A DNA stretch of 64,000 nucleotides from Pomphorhynchus laevis (taxonomy: Eukaryota > Acanthocephala > Palaeacanthocephala > Echinorhynchida > Pomphorhynchidae): contig WNNJ02003333.1 of assembly GCA_012934845.2 (NCBI GenBank), positions 47,159 through 111,158 on the forward strand. Direction: 5' to 3'. Both the position numbers and the translations under genes were made by a program. The notes under the pieces were generated by a model. The model was not told where the DNA came from and did no database searches. It was given only the letters and a program-made list of their open reading frames with translations. Shown piece by piece: positions 34,615-46,659 of this stretch. How positions within the stretch are numbered: the stretch's first letter is position 1; each line of letters starts with the position of its first letter.

Positions 34615-36400
34615 AATACTTATTTAATGTGGTAAATTAAAACGCTTTTAAGTCCACTAACAAACAAAAGAATTAAAAAGTCAAGCAGATAAATTATTTA
34701 AGTAGGATCGAATTAGGCGTTTGAAGCACGACAGGGAGGTTGATTGGAGTATATTCATGGGCAAATGATTCCACGAGAGAGGAGCAGACACAAGAAAGTG
34801 GCGGAGGCTAAATGAAGTGGCGGAGGAGAATTCGCATGGCTGCGTTTACAATGCGTTGTAGTGGAAGAAGAGTGGATTTAGGTGAGTTGGAAAATAGACT
34901 AAGACAGTAATCAAGTCTTGATAAAAGGAGAGACGATATGAGAGGCATACAAGAAGGGAAATCGGTAAATCTACGAATTTGACGGATGTCGCAGAGAACC
35001 AAGATAGATGAGTGTATTTTATCTCTAACGAAAGGTTTAAGTGAATTTGAACACGACAATAAATGGTAGGCAAATCGAGAGAAACAAGATGGTGGGATGT
35101 ATGATCAAAACGACAACAAGGGGGAGAAGCCTAACGGCTGCGTTGACGATACGTTTTAGGGAAGAGTGGATTTAGGTGTGTTGGAAATGAGTAAGGCTCA
35201 CATAGAAAAGGGATATCAAAAAGTTCCCAGGATCGTCTTGGAGTAGCTAATGTTGAAGGAGAAGGAGGATGGAGATTAGTAGGAGTAAGAGTGACAAGGA
35301 AATAGTAGGACAAGAAAATGAGTTAGTGCTTATAATGTATTTGAGTAAGTCTTTATAAACTTTAAGACATTCAATTTCAGTAGAGTGATTAGAGCGAAAA
35401 ACAGCTTGGAAGGGAGGAAACAAGTTGGAGGAAAATAGATATGCATTAACTAGCTTGAGAACAAGACGCTCAAGAAGTTTAGAGAGGGATGGGAGAAGTA
35501 AGATAGGATGGTACGAAGATGGTAGTGAAGGGTCGAAAGATTGCTTTTTGATGAGAGGACGAACATTGGTGCATTTCCAGTTGGAAGGAAATGTGCGGCT
35601 GTCGATAGACAAGTTGAACAATGTGGTTAGGATGGGTGAGATAGATGAGCAGATATTTTTAATCAAGCAAGTGGTAATTTGGTTAGAAATGTCTTATTGT
35701 ATAATGACAGCAGAATCGAAGAAACTTCATCGGACGAAACGGGAAGAAGGTGGAATGGCTCTGGGAGTGAAGTATTTAAAAATAAGAGAGGATACAATGG
35801 ACATATGGGTAGACCAGAAATTAAATTAGATAGCTTAGATTGTAGATAAGAAGAAAATTCATCAGGATTTATGTTACAAGGGGTAGATTATTGTGAAAAA
35901 ATTGAGTTTAAGATTTTCCAATATGATTTAGAGTTGGAAGAGGACTCGAGTTGATTTTGCCAAAAGAGAGTTTGTTTAGTATCCAATAGAATGAGATGGG
36001 AACGGCGGAGAGATACTAAGCATGGATATTTCGAGTGAGTGAGTTTGGAGAACGTTTAAGAAATCGATTATACACACGAAAAGAGTGACGGGGTCGACGC
36101 TTAGAAAGACTACAGTCAGAATCGAACCAGGGAGCATTTCGCAAAGCTGAGAACGTCGGAGTCGACTAGGCAGAAGGTTATTGAGGATCGAAGTAAGTTC
36201 AGAATCAAACAGAAAGCAGAGATCATCAAGAGAAAGATAGTCAAGTGGAAGCGAAAAGAGTGAAGAATTGAGTAAGGCTACGCAGAGAATAGGGATATCG
36301 AGATGTTTCTAGGTTTTTCTTGTATTAGCAAATGTTGGAGATGGCGAAGAAGGATGGAAACGACTAAGGGTGATATGGACATGATCATACAAGGAAATTA
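34615..36400 (-). mobile_element. L2-like LINE relic, longer copy
   Basis: Second copy of the family at 12.5-14.7 kb. Minus-strand 35247-35666 encodes the start of the RT (ICSSISPILTTLFNLSIDSR, WKCTNVRPLIKKQS, YHPILLLPSLSKLLERLVLK, FRSNHSTE). 34808-35059 encodes LISSLLLSRLDYCLSLFSNS and LLPLQRIVNAAMRILL. 35880-36350 encodes the linker between endonuclease and RT, with VTLFVCIIDFLNVL-like residues. The region between RT start and C-terminus (35080-35330) is deleted or scrambled, so motifs with YADD are missing here. Confidence 0.8.
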
Positions 36401-37484
36401 TTTAATGTTTATAATGTATTTATTATATTATTGAATATAATTAAATCCATTTACTGATCCTAATACTTATTAATCAAACCGATTATGATCTATTCACTAC
36501 ATAAAATATATTTTTACTTTCATAAAAGTGAAAAGATTCACTACACCGGATCTTTGATAATATTGAGCATTCCATGATGTAGATGATTTAAAATATTTTA
36601 ATTTTAGTTATTAAGTAAGCATTTTAGCAGCTGCAATCTTGAAAAAAATGTCATACTATTAAAGAAACAAACCATTGATAAAATGTCATACCATTCGAAA
36701 ATTCCGATTTGTCATGCCGATTTTCCGGATGGATTTACGGCAAACCGGTCACAAGTTTCCTTTAAAAAAATAAGAAACGGTAACGTGTTTTTCGTCGTGA
36801 TTACATCATTTTAACAATTTTATCAGTACATGCCTGTTTTAAGGTCATCAGTGCTTTCACTTCATAAATATTTAAATTGCGTTTTAAAACATTTTTGAAC
36901 GATATTGTCTAAATAAAGTAGACAAGTTGCTGTTGTCTAAATAAAGTAGAAAATTATCTTAGCACCAGCCTTGAATGAACTACTATGTCGTTTATTCTCA
37001 AGTTGATAATGTCGTTTACTTTAAGGCAATGCTAAGTGGTTCTTGTAAAATGTGTATAAGCAAAATTTCACACAGACAGTTTTTTGTAAATAAAAAATAT
37101 TTTGAACTGCAATGCTTTATAAAACTGGATTTTGGCCAAATAATTTATTCTGGTTTTGGCATGATTCCTGGTACTTAACGGCGAACTAATTTTAGTACAG
37201 AGACATGACTGAGAATTTTCAAATTCATCGTCAATAGTCCCATGCCTTTCACGGTTCAAATGCTAAATCCATGTATTGCATTTAATTTATAGCTAAAATG
37301 TGATGCATTATAACTATAATTAGATTCTTTAGGTTCAACTCATACTCCACTTTTTAATTAGCTTCTTCCAACGAAAAAATATATTTTTACATTCTCTTAA
37401 CTTATTACGTGTGATTTTATTTACCAAAATAAAATTTTGGTAAAATATAAATATTTGTGGTTTGTTTTGATTCGAAACTTTATA
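36401..37484. other. No gene recognised
   Basis: AT-rich. A short duplication (TCTAAATAAAGTAGACAAG / GTCTAAATAAAGTAGAAAA) occurs at about 36906-36952. ORFs at 36975-37178 and 37068-37259 overlap on opposite strands and look like chance. Confidence 0.3.
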
Positions 37485-38165
37485 ATTAGATCCGATCAGG
37501 TAACTAAGTCATTATCTTTAGTTAAGTAGTCATTAACTTTATCATAAAATAATTAAATAATAAATTATTAAATTATCAGTAATTTTAAATTATTTAATAA
37601 TTTTATATAAAATTTCATAAACTCATATCAAGTTCAAATTTAAAATTTAAATATAACATAAAAGTCAATTTTTGTGAATGTACTAATAAATAAGAGACGA
37701 TGTAACAATGAAATATGCAAGAAATTATAATAAATTGAATTAAATTAATAATTATAATTATAATATAATTATAAAATTTCATATATATCAAGTTAAAATA
37801 AAAAATAGAATTTTAAAAGTCAATGTTTATGAATTAACTAATAAATAATAAACGATGTATCAGAACAAGGATTAGAGGTCATCAGGAGGAGCTGCTAAGC
37901 TATCAGATTTCGTCCCATATTAATCGACACAACATAGCAGCGGGTCCAACTATATGCTAATGACGTATTTCCTCTTATGAAATTTGAATATCAAGTTTAT
38001 AATACACAATATTATATTATATTGTATTATCCACCAATTAAAATTTTTCGTTTAGTATTTATTTTTAATAATATTATTTGATTTATAAATTTAAGAAATT
38101 TCCTGTTTGATTTTTTTAAAGTAACCTAGTTTAAGTTTAAAAATATTTATTAAATGATTTTAATG
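37485..38165 (-). mobile_element. Two Penelope-like 3'-end copies in tandem
   Basis: The first (37485-37690) is only the terminus and tail (GATCAGGTAACTAAGTC ... AGTCAATTTTTGTGAATG). The second (about 37700-38165) has tail, structured core (37878-37980) and RT C-terminal codons. Both are in minus orientation. Confidence 0.75.
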
Positions 38166-38989
38166 ATTTTAATCTTCATTTTAGAAAATGTATTTGCTTA
38201 CAAAATTTATAATCATCTAATAATTTGTATAATTTGATCTTCGTTTTTAAGGATACGAAAGAAATCGTTCGTTACATTTAGCAATATGTCACGTGTATCA
38301 TTTCTTGGATAGAACAGTTATCAGATTCCCGTAGCCGTCTTTTAGACATTTATGATTTCTTCTTTATCTTCATTTCACGCTCTTATATGGTATAATTGTT
38401 GAGAATGTATACTCCTTTAGTTTCATTCAGTAGTGGATAACGTGTGTATGCGTTTGATATTTGCGTTCTGTACAACTTCTGCCAGCAATCGTTTATCAAT
38501 TGATTTGGATTTTTCATAAAGAATGCCTATTTCTTGTGTGTCCTTAAAGGAAAATACGTTTCAGCTTATACAATATGTAGTTTCTGAATAGAAATAGTGT
38601 CAAAGTCATGTGGAACATGCTAGCTTTTTGATAAGTAATTGATAGGATCTTTGAACAATTAGATGCCAATTGAACAATTATCTTTGAACAATTATTTAAC
38701 TGATTTTTCATAGCTTTATTGAGCAAAATTAATTATACATGATATTCTGCACACAGTGGACAATGCAATGCACCCAATATTGTTTTTCAGGGAGTCTTTA
38801 TAAAATTGAAAAAAGAATTTACTATCAACGTAATATTTGTATTTATTTTATATAAAAAAAATATTTTTAAATAAAATATTTAGAAATAATTCAGAAAGTG
38901 GTTTTATATAAAAATAGTATATTGATGTATACTATTTACCAATTTATTTTATATAAAGACTATTGAGTCTATTGAGTAGCTTTATATAT
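38166..38989. other. No gene recognised
   Basis: AT-rich spacer between Penelope-like copies. A 60-codon minus ORF at 38544-38726 contains a short internal repetition of CAATTAT(C)TTTGAACAATTA-type words and is probably not coding. Confidence 0.3.
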
Positions 38990-40970
38990 CAAATCAGCTA
39001 ACTGAGTCTACTTATTTAATATAACTATAAAATAAACAAAACATAATAATGCTAAATCAAAATTTAATAATTAAATAATAAAATAAATAATTGTTATAAG
39101 ATTTTTTATAATTTAAATCAAGTTAAAATAAAAAATTGAAATTTAAAATAAAAGTCATTTTTATGAATTGACTAATAAATAACAGACGTTGTATCAGCAT
39201 AAGAATTAGAGGTCATCAGGAGGAACTGCTATGCTATTAGGTTTCGACCCCTAACTCCTCTTCCCAACATAGCAGCGGGCCAAATACATGCTAATGATGT
39301 ATTTCCTCTGAAATAACTATCTAGTATCTTATTCTAATACAAAGTATATTATTTATTATCCATCCATAAAAATTTGCCACTTAAGAGTTTAAATTTATTC
39401 TTTATATTATTATGTTGATTTATATATTTTACTATTTTCTACTTGATGTTATTTTTATAGTAACCTAGTTTAAAATATGTATCTATTAAATTATTTAAAT
39501 GATTTTGAAGAAAGCCAATATCATTACATATTGCTGCAATTCTTAAAATTTCATTATTTAATGTATTATATTTTATATTATATGGTATGCATGAATGATC
39601 ATGCAAAAATATGTTTCTTGTAAATTTAAATATGTCATCTTTACGATATAAATTAATAGTAGTTTTAGTTAATGTTAATTTAATGTTCATATCTAGATAT
39701 ACACCTTCTTTATCATTAATATTGGTTTTGTTAAGAATAAGGCTTTCTGGATAAATGTGCTCACTAATTGAATAAAAATTATTAGAATTAAATACACATA
39801 TATCATCAATGTATCGAAACATATATTTCATATATTTATATTGTTTAGATTTAGTTTTTAAACAGTTATGAACAAATTCATATTCTATAAAGCTTAAAAA
39901 CAAGTCAGCTATAATTGGACTACTATTACCACCAATTGGAACACCTTTTACTTGTCTAAATATAGATGTCCCTACTTTTAAATAATTTTGATTTATCAAA
40001 ATATTTAAGGATTCTATTAATTCAATTTTATCCATATATTTATATTTATTTGATGGTTTAATTTTTGTTAGATAGGCGTTATAATTATTATAACATATAT
40101 ATGTATATCTTTTTCCGAATATAAGATTAATTAATTTTTCTAATGCTTATGTAATATCTACTAAACCTAGATTTGTATAAAGCGTACTAAAATCGTATGT
40201 ATTTATATTCTGAAAATTTATTCCTTTTGTCTGTTCTAAAAATTCTTTTGTAGAATTAATACTGAAATAGTGTATTATACCAGTATTAATTTCGATTACC
40301 TTGCAATATTTTTTTAAGTGTGCTTTAATTATTTTAAGTATTTTATTCACATAGACGGAAAGTGGTAGAAGATAAAATGTGTTTGAAGATAAAAATATTT
40401 ATATTTTTAAATTTTTTTATAGTACAACATAAGTAGACATAGTAGGTGTCTACTTATGATACATAGTAGGTCTAAGAATTAAATTATTTAATTTTTTTAG
40501 TTAAAATGTTACATTGAAATGCTTTATCTTCAGTTAATAAAGATATGACGTCAACGTAACGATATCAAAACTATATTTTATATTCCAATATAATATAGGT
40601 ATAGTTTTATTATCTGATTCAACCTTTATACCCTTTTTATCCATTGTAGAACAATGACTTGTAATAATTGTTTCAAAACTAAAATCACTACGTTATGATA
40701 TGCCTCGTTTACATTTAAATCATTATAATTAACTTCTTTCATCAGTATATCATAATAAAGCTTTTAGCAAATGAAGACAAAGTTATTACTAGCTTTATCA
40801 ATAGTTGTTATTATATAGTTATCCTTTAATTTAGTAAGTTCTTTATACATATCTTTATTAATTTTATCTTTCCTTTTATAATTGTTTGTTATTTTCATTT
40901 TTTGATTTTCAATTAATTTGGTAAGTTCTGAATACATAATATTATTATATGATATTAAATTATATAAAAT
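38990..40970 (-). mobile_element. Penelope-like retroelement, the most complete copy (RT plus structured 3' end)
   Basis: About 2 kb. The terminus AAATCAGCTAACTGAGTCTAC is at 38993, then tail, structured core (39211-39312), RT (39439-40350) and, after a gap of about 140 bp at 40370-40510, the N-proximal part with MYKELTKLKDNYIITTIDKA and NFVFICKK (about 40700-40960). The DKA..N.VFICK box and the STMDKKGIKV-like residues precede the RT fingers, as in the PLE-type RT family of cnidarians and molluscs whose C-terminal reads IYP.EL.L..T...YLDL. No GIY-YIG endonuclease was found. It is broken, with several interruptions. Treated as a fossil. Confidence 0.82.
39439..40350 (-). pseudogene. Penelope-like reverse transcriptase core
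   Basis: The 198-codon open part (39439-40035) has FRQVKGVPIGGNSSPIIADL near residues 26-45 (motif B-like), YMFRYIDDICVFN at 71-83 (catalytic YIDD), EHIYPESLILNKTN at 92-105, then GVYLDMNIKL and NLYRKDDIFKFTRNIF. The preceding piece (40147-40350) ends INTYDFSTLYTNLG, the motif-A region. RNA-directed DNA synthesis with target priming is the family's role. The group assignment rests on YDFST...YIDD...YLD architecture related to Penelope and telomerase RTs; placement in a named clade (Naiad, Coprina, Athena) cannot be decided here. Confidence 0.82.
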
Positions 40971-41525
40971 TATATAATATTAAAATTATATATTATAATT
41001 TTAATATTTTGTTAATTTATATTTTACTATTTTCTGCTTGATAATATTTTTATAGAAACCTAGTATATAATATACATCTATCAAAGTATTTAGATGATTT
41101 TCAAGAAAGCCAATATCATTACATATTATATCAATTCTTATTTAAAGTAGTATTTATTCTTATATCAAATTTCGGCCTCTTTTCTTCGACCTAGCATAGC
41201 AGCGGGGCCAAATGCATGCTAATAACGTATAAACTCAGATAAAGTTTGATTATCTGGTTTATCTCATTCTTATTACAGAGTTTTTGTTTTACTATCCATC
41301 CGTAAAAACTTATCGCTTAAGAGTTCAAATTTATTTTTAATATTATTGTGTTGATTTATATATTTTACTATTTTATCGTTGATGAAATTTTTATAATAAC
41401 CATAATTCAAAATATATATCAATTAAATTATTTAAATGATTTAAAAGAAAGCTAATATAGTTACATAGTACGACAATTCTTAAAATTTTATAATTTAATG
41501 TATTATATTTAATATGATATGATAT
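40971..41525 (-). mobile_element. Further Penelope-like fragments (RT C-terminus; 3' end plus RT C-terminus)
   Basis: 41010-41135 repeats the RT C-terminal stretch (TTACTATTTTCTGCTTGATA ... AAGAAAGCCAATATCATTAC). 41160-41525 repeats the 3' half of the core, the downstream UTR and the RT C-terminus. They are adjacent to the most complete copy and in the same orientation. Confidence 0.7.
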
Positions 41526-41740
41526 TATAGTATAGTGGCTGAAACCCAATCGCATAGCAGTTCCACCTGATTACCTCAAATTGTTATTCTGAAAATACAT
41601 CGTTTGTTATTTACTAGTCAATTCATAAATTTTACTTTTGTTTTAAATTTCAATTTTAAATTTTAACTTGATTTAAATTATATAGAATTTTATAACAATT
41701 ACTAATTATATACATTTATATATAGTCTAAATGTGTAAAC
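41526..41740 (+). mobile_element. Penelope-like 3'-end fragment, plus orientation
   Basis: It begins within the core (GGCTGAAACCCAATCGCATA, GCAGTTCCACCTGATTACCT), then the tail in the plus direction. With 41160-41525 it forms a head-to-head pair. Confidence 0.65.
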
Positions 41741-41754
41741 TTATTTACAAAGTA

Positions 41755-41945
41755 TATTTACAAAGTATATTATTTATTATCCATAAATATCATTACATAT
41801 TGTTGCATATTATAGCAATTCTTAAAATTTCATTATTTAATGTATAATATTTTATATTATATGGTATGCATGAATGCTCATGCAAAAATATGTTTCTTGT
41901 AAATTTAAATATGTCATCTTTACGATATAAATTAATAACGGTAAA
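41755..41945 (-). mobile_element. Penelope-like RT fragment
   Basis: Contains the HDHSCIPYNIKYNTL-region DNA (GGTATGCATGAATGCTCATGC) and the downstream KDDIFKFTRNIF codons, as at 39560-39660. Confidence 0.65.
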
Positions 41946-42284
41946 ATATTAATAATATTAATAATAGTTTAATAATATTATAAGTTAATAATGTGTAATA
42001 AATTCACGGCACATAAAATTCTAATTGGAAGATTACGTTTATTTTGCCTCTCAGCGTAATGTGCACTAATCAGAACACTTAACTGAGATTGCTTAATGTG
42101 CTGAACCATACATTAAGTATAAATGCAAATATTCTAATATTTTTTTGTATTTTTTTTGAATTATATAATGTATTATATAATATACATTTATATAATAAAT
42201 ATAATATAAAATTTACATTTATATATTAGATATAATTTATTATACAAATTTTTATATATTATATATAGCATAAATGCTAATTAT
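41946..42284. other. AT-rich stretch, no gene recognised
   Basis: ATATAT-type simple sequence at 42160-42270 and otherwise unremarkable. Confidence 0.35.
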
Positions 42285-42475
42285 GTAAAATGGATGTTCT
42301 ATTTCTTGACGCATTATTATGTTGTGTCGATAAATAAAGGCTGAAACCTGATAACATAGCAGTTCCTTCTGATGATCTCTAGCATTATAAATATATATCA
42401 ATTATATATTTATTTTATAACATATTTTGTTTTTATATTTTTATAAATTTTATAATTTTTTAAGTATAATTTTTA
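42285..42475 (+). mobile_element. Penelope-like 3'-end copy, plus orientation, degenerate
   Basis: Core at about 42300-42383 (TTATTATGTTGTGTCGATAA ... GAAACCTGATAACATAGCAG); stem pair 9 is U-A. Confidence 0.65.
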
Positions 42476-43275
42476 TTCAATGTTAGGCAGTCTTGATAAC
42501 TTTATGCCGTGCCGACGTAGATACGGAAATATCACGCTACTACCCATCACGGAAGCAGCATTGACGACCATCCTCTGCTCATGTTCCCCATTATGCATGC
42601 TGCATTTCCCCGTTGAACGGCTACGCTTATCCGTTGGAATACGGAAACACGAACTCGGGGTTCGAAGTTGCGCGGATTAAATGTATACCGAGTTCAGGCT
42701 AGTGACACAGGTCCGATCGCTCCTGTGCTATCAACTGCAACTGTTATGAATATATATTGGCGGCTTTCAATGTTAGAATATTTTGCACTTTCTTAGTTTC
42801 GGCGTTCTTTGCCGCACTAGCCGCGCTATATACCGAACTGCTAAGGTTGCTGGGCGCTAGGTATCCACACAAGTGAAGTCCCACAGCAGCAGCCTACCTG
42901 ACGATCAGGAAATAAGTGTTCCACAGTCAGGAAAACCTGCAGACTCATGTAGGCTCCAAACGATAAGGAAAGCCATCGGACGTCAATGCCTTCTTTAGTA
43001 AATTGTTAGCGTCGGCATGGCGAGACTTTGATCGGCAACAGTTCAGCCCGTAAGTTCACATGTTATCTACTTCCTTTCTGCAGATACAATGATACGAACA
43101 CAAAGCCGGATTCTCAATCGGATTGGGACTGCGACTGTGATGCTAGCGTCATCCAGGCGAGTATCTTTTGAGCTAACGGAAATGGCGTTCAGGAAATCAC
43201 CAGCGTGATCACTACTCACTGCTGGCAGCCTGGAGCTGGCCTCGATATTGGTCACTGAGTTCATAAGAACCGCTT
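42476..43275 (-). mobile_element. RLE-type LINE fragment, family B-like, C-terminal part
   Basis: Minus-strand 43067-43264 reads TNIEASSRLPAVSSDHAGDF, then DTRLDDASITVAVPIRLRIR and LC, matching the '..LLAVSSPHAGDWL.ALP.SS.GLRLDD...RVAVGLRLG..LC' block that precedes the zinc knuckle. Near 42540-42660 another frame reads RVSVFQRISVAVQRGNAACI then MG, the conserved C-terminus (QRIS.A.QRGNAASI.GT). The middle is eroded. GC content clearly exceeds the flanks. It is flanked on both sides by Penelope-like pieces. Confidence 0.75.
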
Positions 43276-43448
43276 GTTTAATTAATTTTGATTAACTTTA
43301 GCAATTATTCAAAATGCAACTTATCGTCAAAAATGCAATTTTTATGTAATTATATTATTTAATTAAATTTTATTTTAATATTTAGAATTATATTAATTCT
43401 ATTATATTATGTCTGCTATCTATATCTTTATGTTACATAACAATTTCT

Positions 43449-43635
43449 CCAGATGACTTTCAATCTTTATTCTAATACATTATATATTATCTATTATACG
43501 ATTCATAAAAATTGAGTTTTAAAAATTATTATATTGTAAAAATCGGAATTATAAAAAATCTTAAAATTAAGATATTTTAATTTTTAAATTTATATATGGT
43601 TCAAAATACTTAGACTCAGTTAACTGATCTGCTTT
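43449..43635 (+). mobile_element. Penelope-like tail fragment
   Basis: From CAGATGACTTTCAATCTTTA to the terminus ACTTAGACTCAGTTAACTGA; the core is missing. Confidence 0.65.
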
Positions 43636-44600
43636 ACTTCACTGAACGGTTCTGTATCATATCTATGATATCACATATTGTATCTCTGTTGTTGAATGAA
43701 TTCGTATTATATTCAAAACAAATGAATGATCAGCTACATTAACTTGTGAAGGGTTATAGTTTCAAACTGGTATATAAAATATACGAAAAAATGTACCGCA
43801 ATAGTTCCCAACCTATTTTTGCATGTTGTGTACTTTAGTAGATGTACACTATTGATTCCACGGCAGTTTAAGAAAGACATTTCTGTACACAAGTGTGATT
43901 CAAATGACGCGTCAACTCATTAGATATACACAAATATGACTCAATCAATATTCGCATTAAATACTATTATCCCAATGAACCGTATAAAATAAAGAGTTGC
44001 AACCGTTTCTACTCCTTGCATCCTTAGAAAATTTACAAAAGGATCTCACACTTAAAGAAACTAGTTTATATTAATTAGAACATTATGGTAATCGTTTATT
44101 GTGGTGCATACAACTCGCGGCGCATCAGTTTACACTTCTCCAGCTTTTAATATGCTCATTATCCTTTATTAAGATTTAAAAATAATCCTTGCAATAGGGG
44201 TTGAACCACAAATACTATAGCGGTAAGAATCTTATATGAGAACTAACAGATCTAATTAATTTTTGGAATATAACAGGAAAATTCTCAATATAATGATAAT
44301 AACATGATATAATTGTTATTTTGTACCCCTTTTCCCATTTCCCTACTTTATTTCATTTAAAAACGTATTTAATTTGAACACTTATAAATTTAAAGTATTT
44401 TTTTAACTATGCAGTCTTTGTTGCAATTGAAATTTTGATGACTATTTTTATCCTGGAAGTTGCTTCAATCCTATTTATAAGCAAACAGCAGTGTATAAGT
44501 GGAAGAACATTTGCATCCATCAGCTGGGTTTGAAAACATTAATAACATAAAATTTAAGTTGATATAATTTTAAATCATTACAATTGAAATTTTGATAACA
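43636..44600. other. No gene recognised
   Basis: About 960 bp, AT-rich, without recognisable coding or repeats. Confidence 0.3.
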
Positions 44601-46369
44601 AATGACAAATTTTTATAAGCAAGCAGCAGTACGCTACATTTCAGTATTGGTGAACCTCATCTGCTACTGATCAAATACTTACGTTTCACGTTTTTGATCC
44701 TCTTAATGTTGCCTGACGATCATTCGACTCGTCTACTTAGACGTGAGCTTGGATTGATAAGACATATGTTCCCCTACCATCACTGATTTAATTTGAAATC
44801 AGAAATTATTTAGTAATCATATATGCCCGACGCGAAAGAATGACGAATGCCGTTTCGTCATCACAATGACTCATCAGTGCCAGATCCCTCCCACTACTGG
44901 ATGCAGAGGAGGACTGGCAGACGGCAATCAATGAATGAATCAATGTGATGTACTAGAAAATTTTCTAGTAACATCATAGAGTACTAAATCAGTACTACAG
45001 CTTCACCAAAAAGGATCATTAGCAAAAGCACTGGCAAATGCCAGCGCAGGTCTCTTTAATATCGGCTAACTTTAATTTAAGGCGAGTGAAACCATTCCGC
45101 GTGAATATTTTAGTAATCATATAAGCCCAACGCGAAAGAATGACGAATGCGGTTTCGTCATCACAGTCTGCCAGTCATCACAGTTCCGTCTGCCAGTCCT
45201 CCTCTGCATCCAGTAGTGAGAGGGATCTGGCACGGATGAGTCATTGTGATGACGAAACGGCATTCGTCATTCTTTCGCGTCGGGCTTATATTATTACTAA
45301 AAAATTCACGCAAAATGGTTTCACTCTACTTAAACAGAAATTATTTAAATTAAATTTGCGAAATGTAAGACGAAAGTCTTTCATTGAAACTAAATGCCAA
45401 AAAAGCAGACGAGTCGCGTTATCGTCAGCCAACATTAAAATGAGCAAAACGTGAAATATAGGTATTGGATTAGTAGCTGATGAGGTCCAGCAATACTGAA
45501 ATGTAGCGTACTGCTGTTGGCTAATAGAATTGAAGCAAGGTGCAGTGTCATCAAAAATTTCAAATGTAACAACAGCTGCACAATTAAATTAACTTAAAAT
45601 TAGGAAGTAAACAATCGATGACTAGTTTGAAAATAGTAATTAATTGAACATATCGGTAGATTTGTAATTTGAAAGTAGATCCTTCCCCTATCACTGCTGA
45701 TTTAATTTGAAATCAGAAATGATTTTAATTGAATTTGCAAAATGTACTACGAAAATCTTTCATTAAAACTAAAGGCTAGTAAAGTAGATGAGTCGAGTGA
45801 TCGTCACCCTACATTAAAGTGTCTACATTATTGAATGTAGAGACTGCACTCTTCCGCAATCTTTTAAGCCAACATCAGTACGCTACATTTCAGTATTGGT
45901 AAACATCATCAGCTACTAATTTAATACTACGTTACACGTTTCGGTCCTTTTAATGTGGGCTGACTATCACTCGACTCGTCTGCTTTTATTGGCATTTAGT
46001 TTTACTGAAAGACTTTCATCTTACATTTTGCAAATTTTATTGAAATCATTTCTGATTTCAAATTAAATCATCGTTGGTATGGAATGCTTAAAAACCTTCA
46101 ATTAAAAAACCTTTAATTAAAAACCTACCTTTTTGCAATTAATCTCTACTATCAAACTAGTCATATATAGTTTGTTTCCTAATTTTAATGTAGCGTACTG
46201 CTCTTGGTTTATAGAATTAAAGCAAGGTGCAGTGTCATCAAAAATTTCAAATGTAACAATTAACTTAACTTAAAATTAGGAAGTAAACAATCGATGACTA
46301 GTTTGAAAATAGTAATTAATTGAACATATCGGTAGATTTTTCAAATTGAAAGTAGATCCTTCCCCTGTC
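44601..46369. repeat. Nested foldback repeat cluster
   Basis: Arms of one repeat family occur in both orientations. A segment holding TAGCGTACTGCT, AGGAAGTAAACAATCGATGA, GCTGATTTAATTTGAAATCA and ATGAGTCGAGTGATCGTC is at about 45500-45817 (and again at 46196-46482), with reverse copies at about 44620-44745 and 45860-46195. 45696-46070 alone forms a foldback with arms of about 105 bp. Inside the first copy a second foldback (about 45077-45162 paired with 45242-45328, plus 44815-44925 paired with 45177-45295; words CGCGAAAGAATGACGAATGC and GGATGCAGAGGAGGACTGGC) has been inserted. No coding is seen. The 104-codon plus ORF at 45140-45454 runs through the arms and is probably not a gene. Confidence 0.75.
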
Positions 46370-46372
46370 AAC

Positions 46373-46612
46373 GCTGATTTAATTTGAAATCAGAAATGAT
46401 TTCAATTAAATTTGCAAAATGTACGACGAAAATCTTTCATTAAAACTAAAGGCTTGTAAAGTAGATGAGTCGAGTGATCGTCTCGTTTTTGTTCTTTCAA
46501 TATTGGCTGACGATCACTCGACTCATCTGATTTATTGGCAATTAGATTTAATGAAAGACTTTACATTTTGCAAATTTAATTAATTTCGTTTCTGATTTCA
46601 AATTAAATCAGC
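46373..46612. repeat. Compact foldback element, 240 bp
   Basis: Left arm 46373-46482 and right arm 46509-46612 are inverted copies; both outer ends read GCTGATTTAATTTGAAATCA. Only about 26 bp separates the arms. It looks like a complete MITE/foldback unit of the cluster's family. Confidence 0.8.
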
Positions 46613-46659
46613 GCTATTTCTGATTTCAAATGACACTCTAATGATTCGTATAGGTATGC

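Noticed and set aside
44180-44240. tRNA-like B-box (GGTTCAACCCC on the minus strand).
   Set aside because: No A-box, acceptor stem or anticodon arm could be formed around it.
45140-45454. 104-codon Ser-rich plus ORF.
   Set aside because: It runs through the inverted arms of the foldback elements; the same DNA appears reversed nearby, and nothing suggests a protein.
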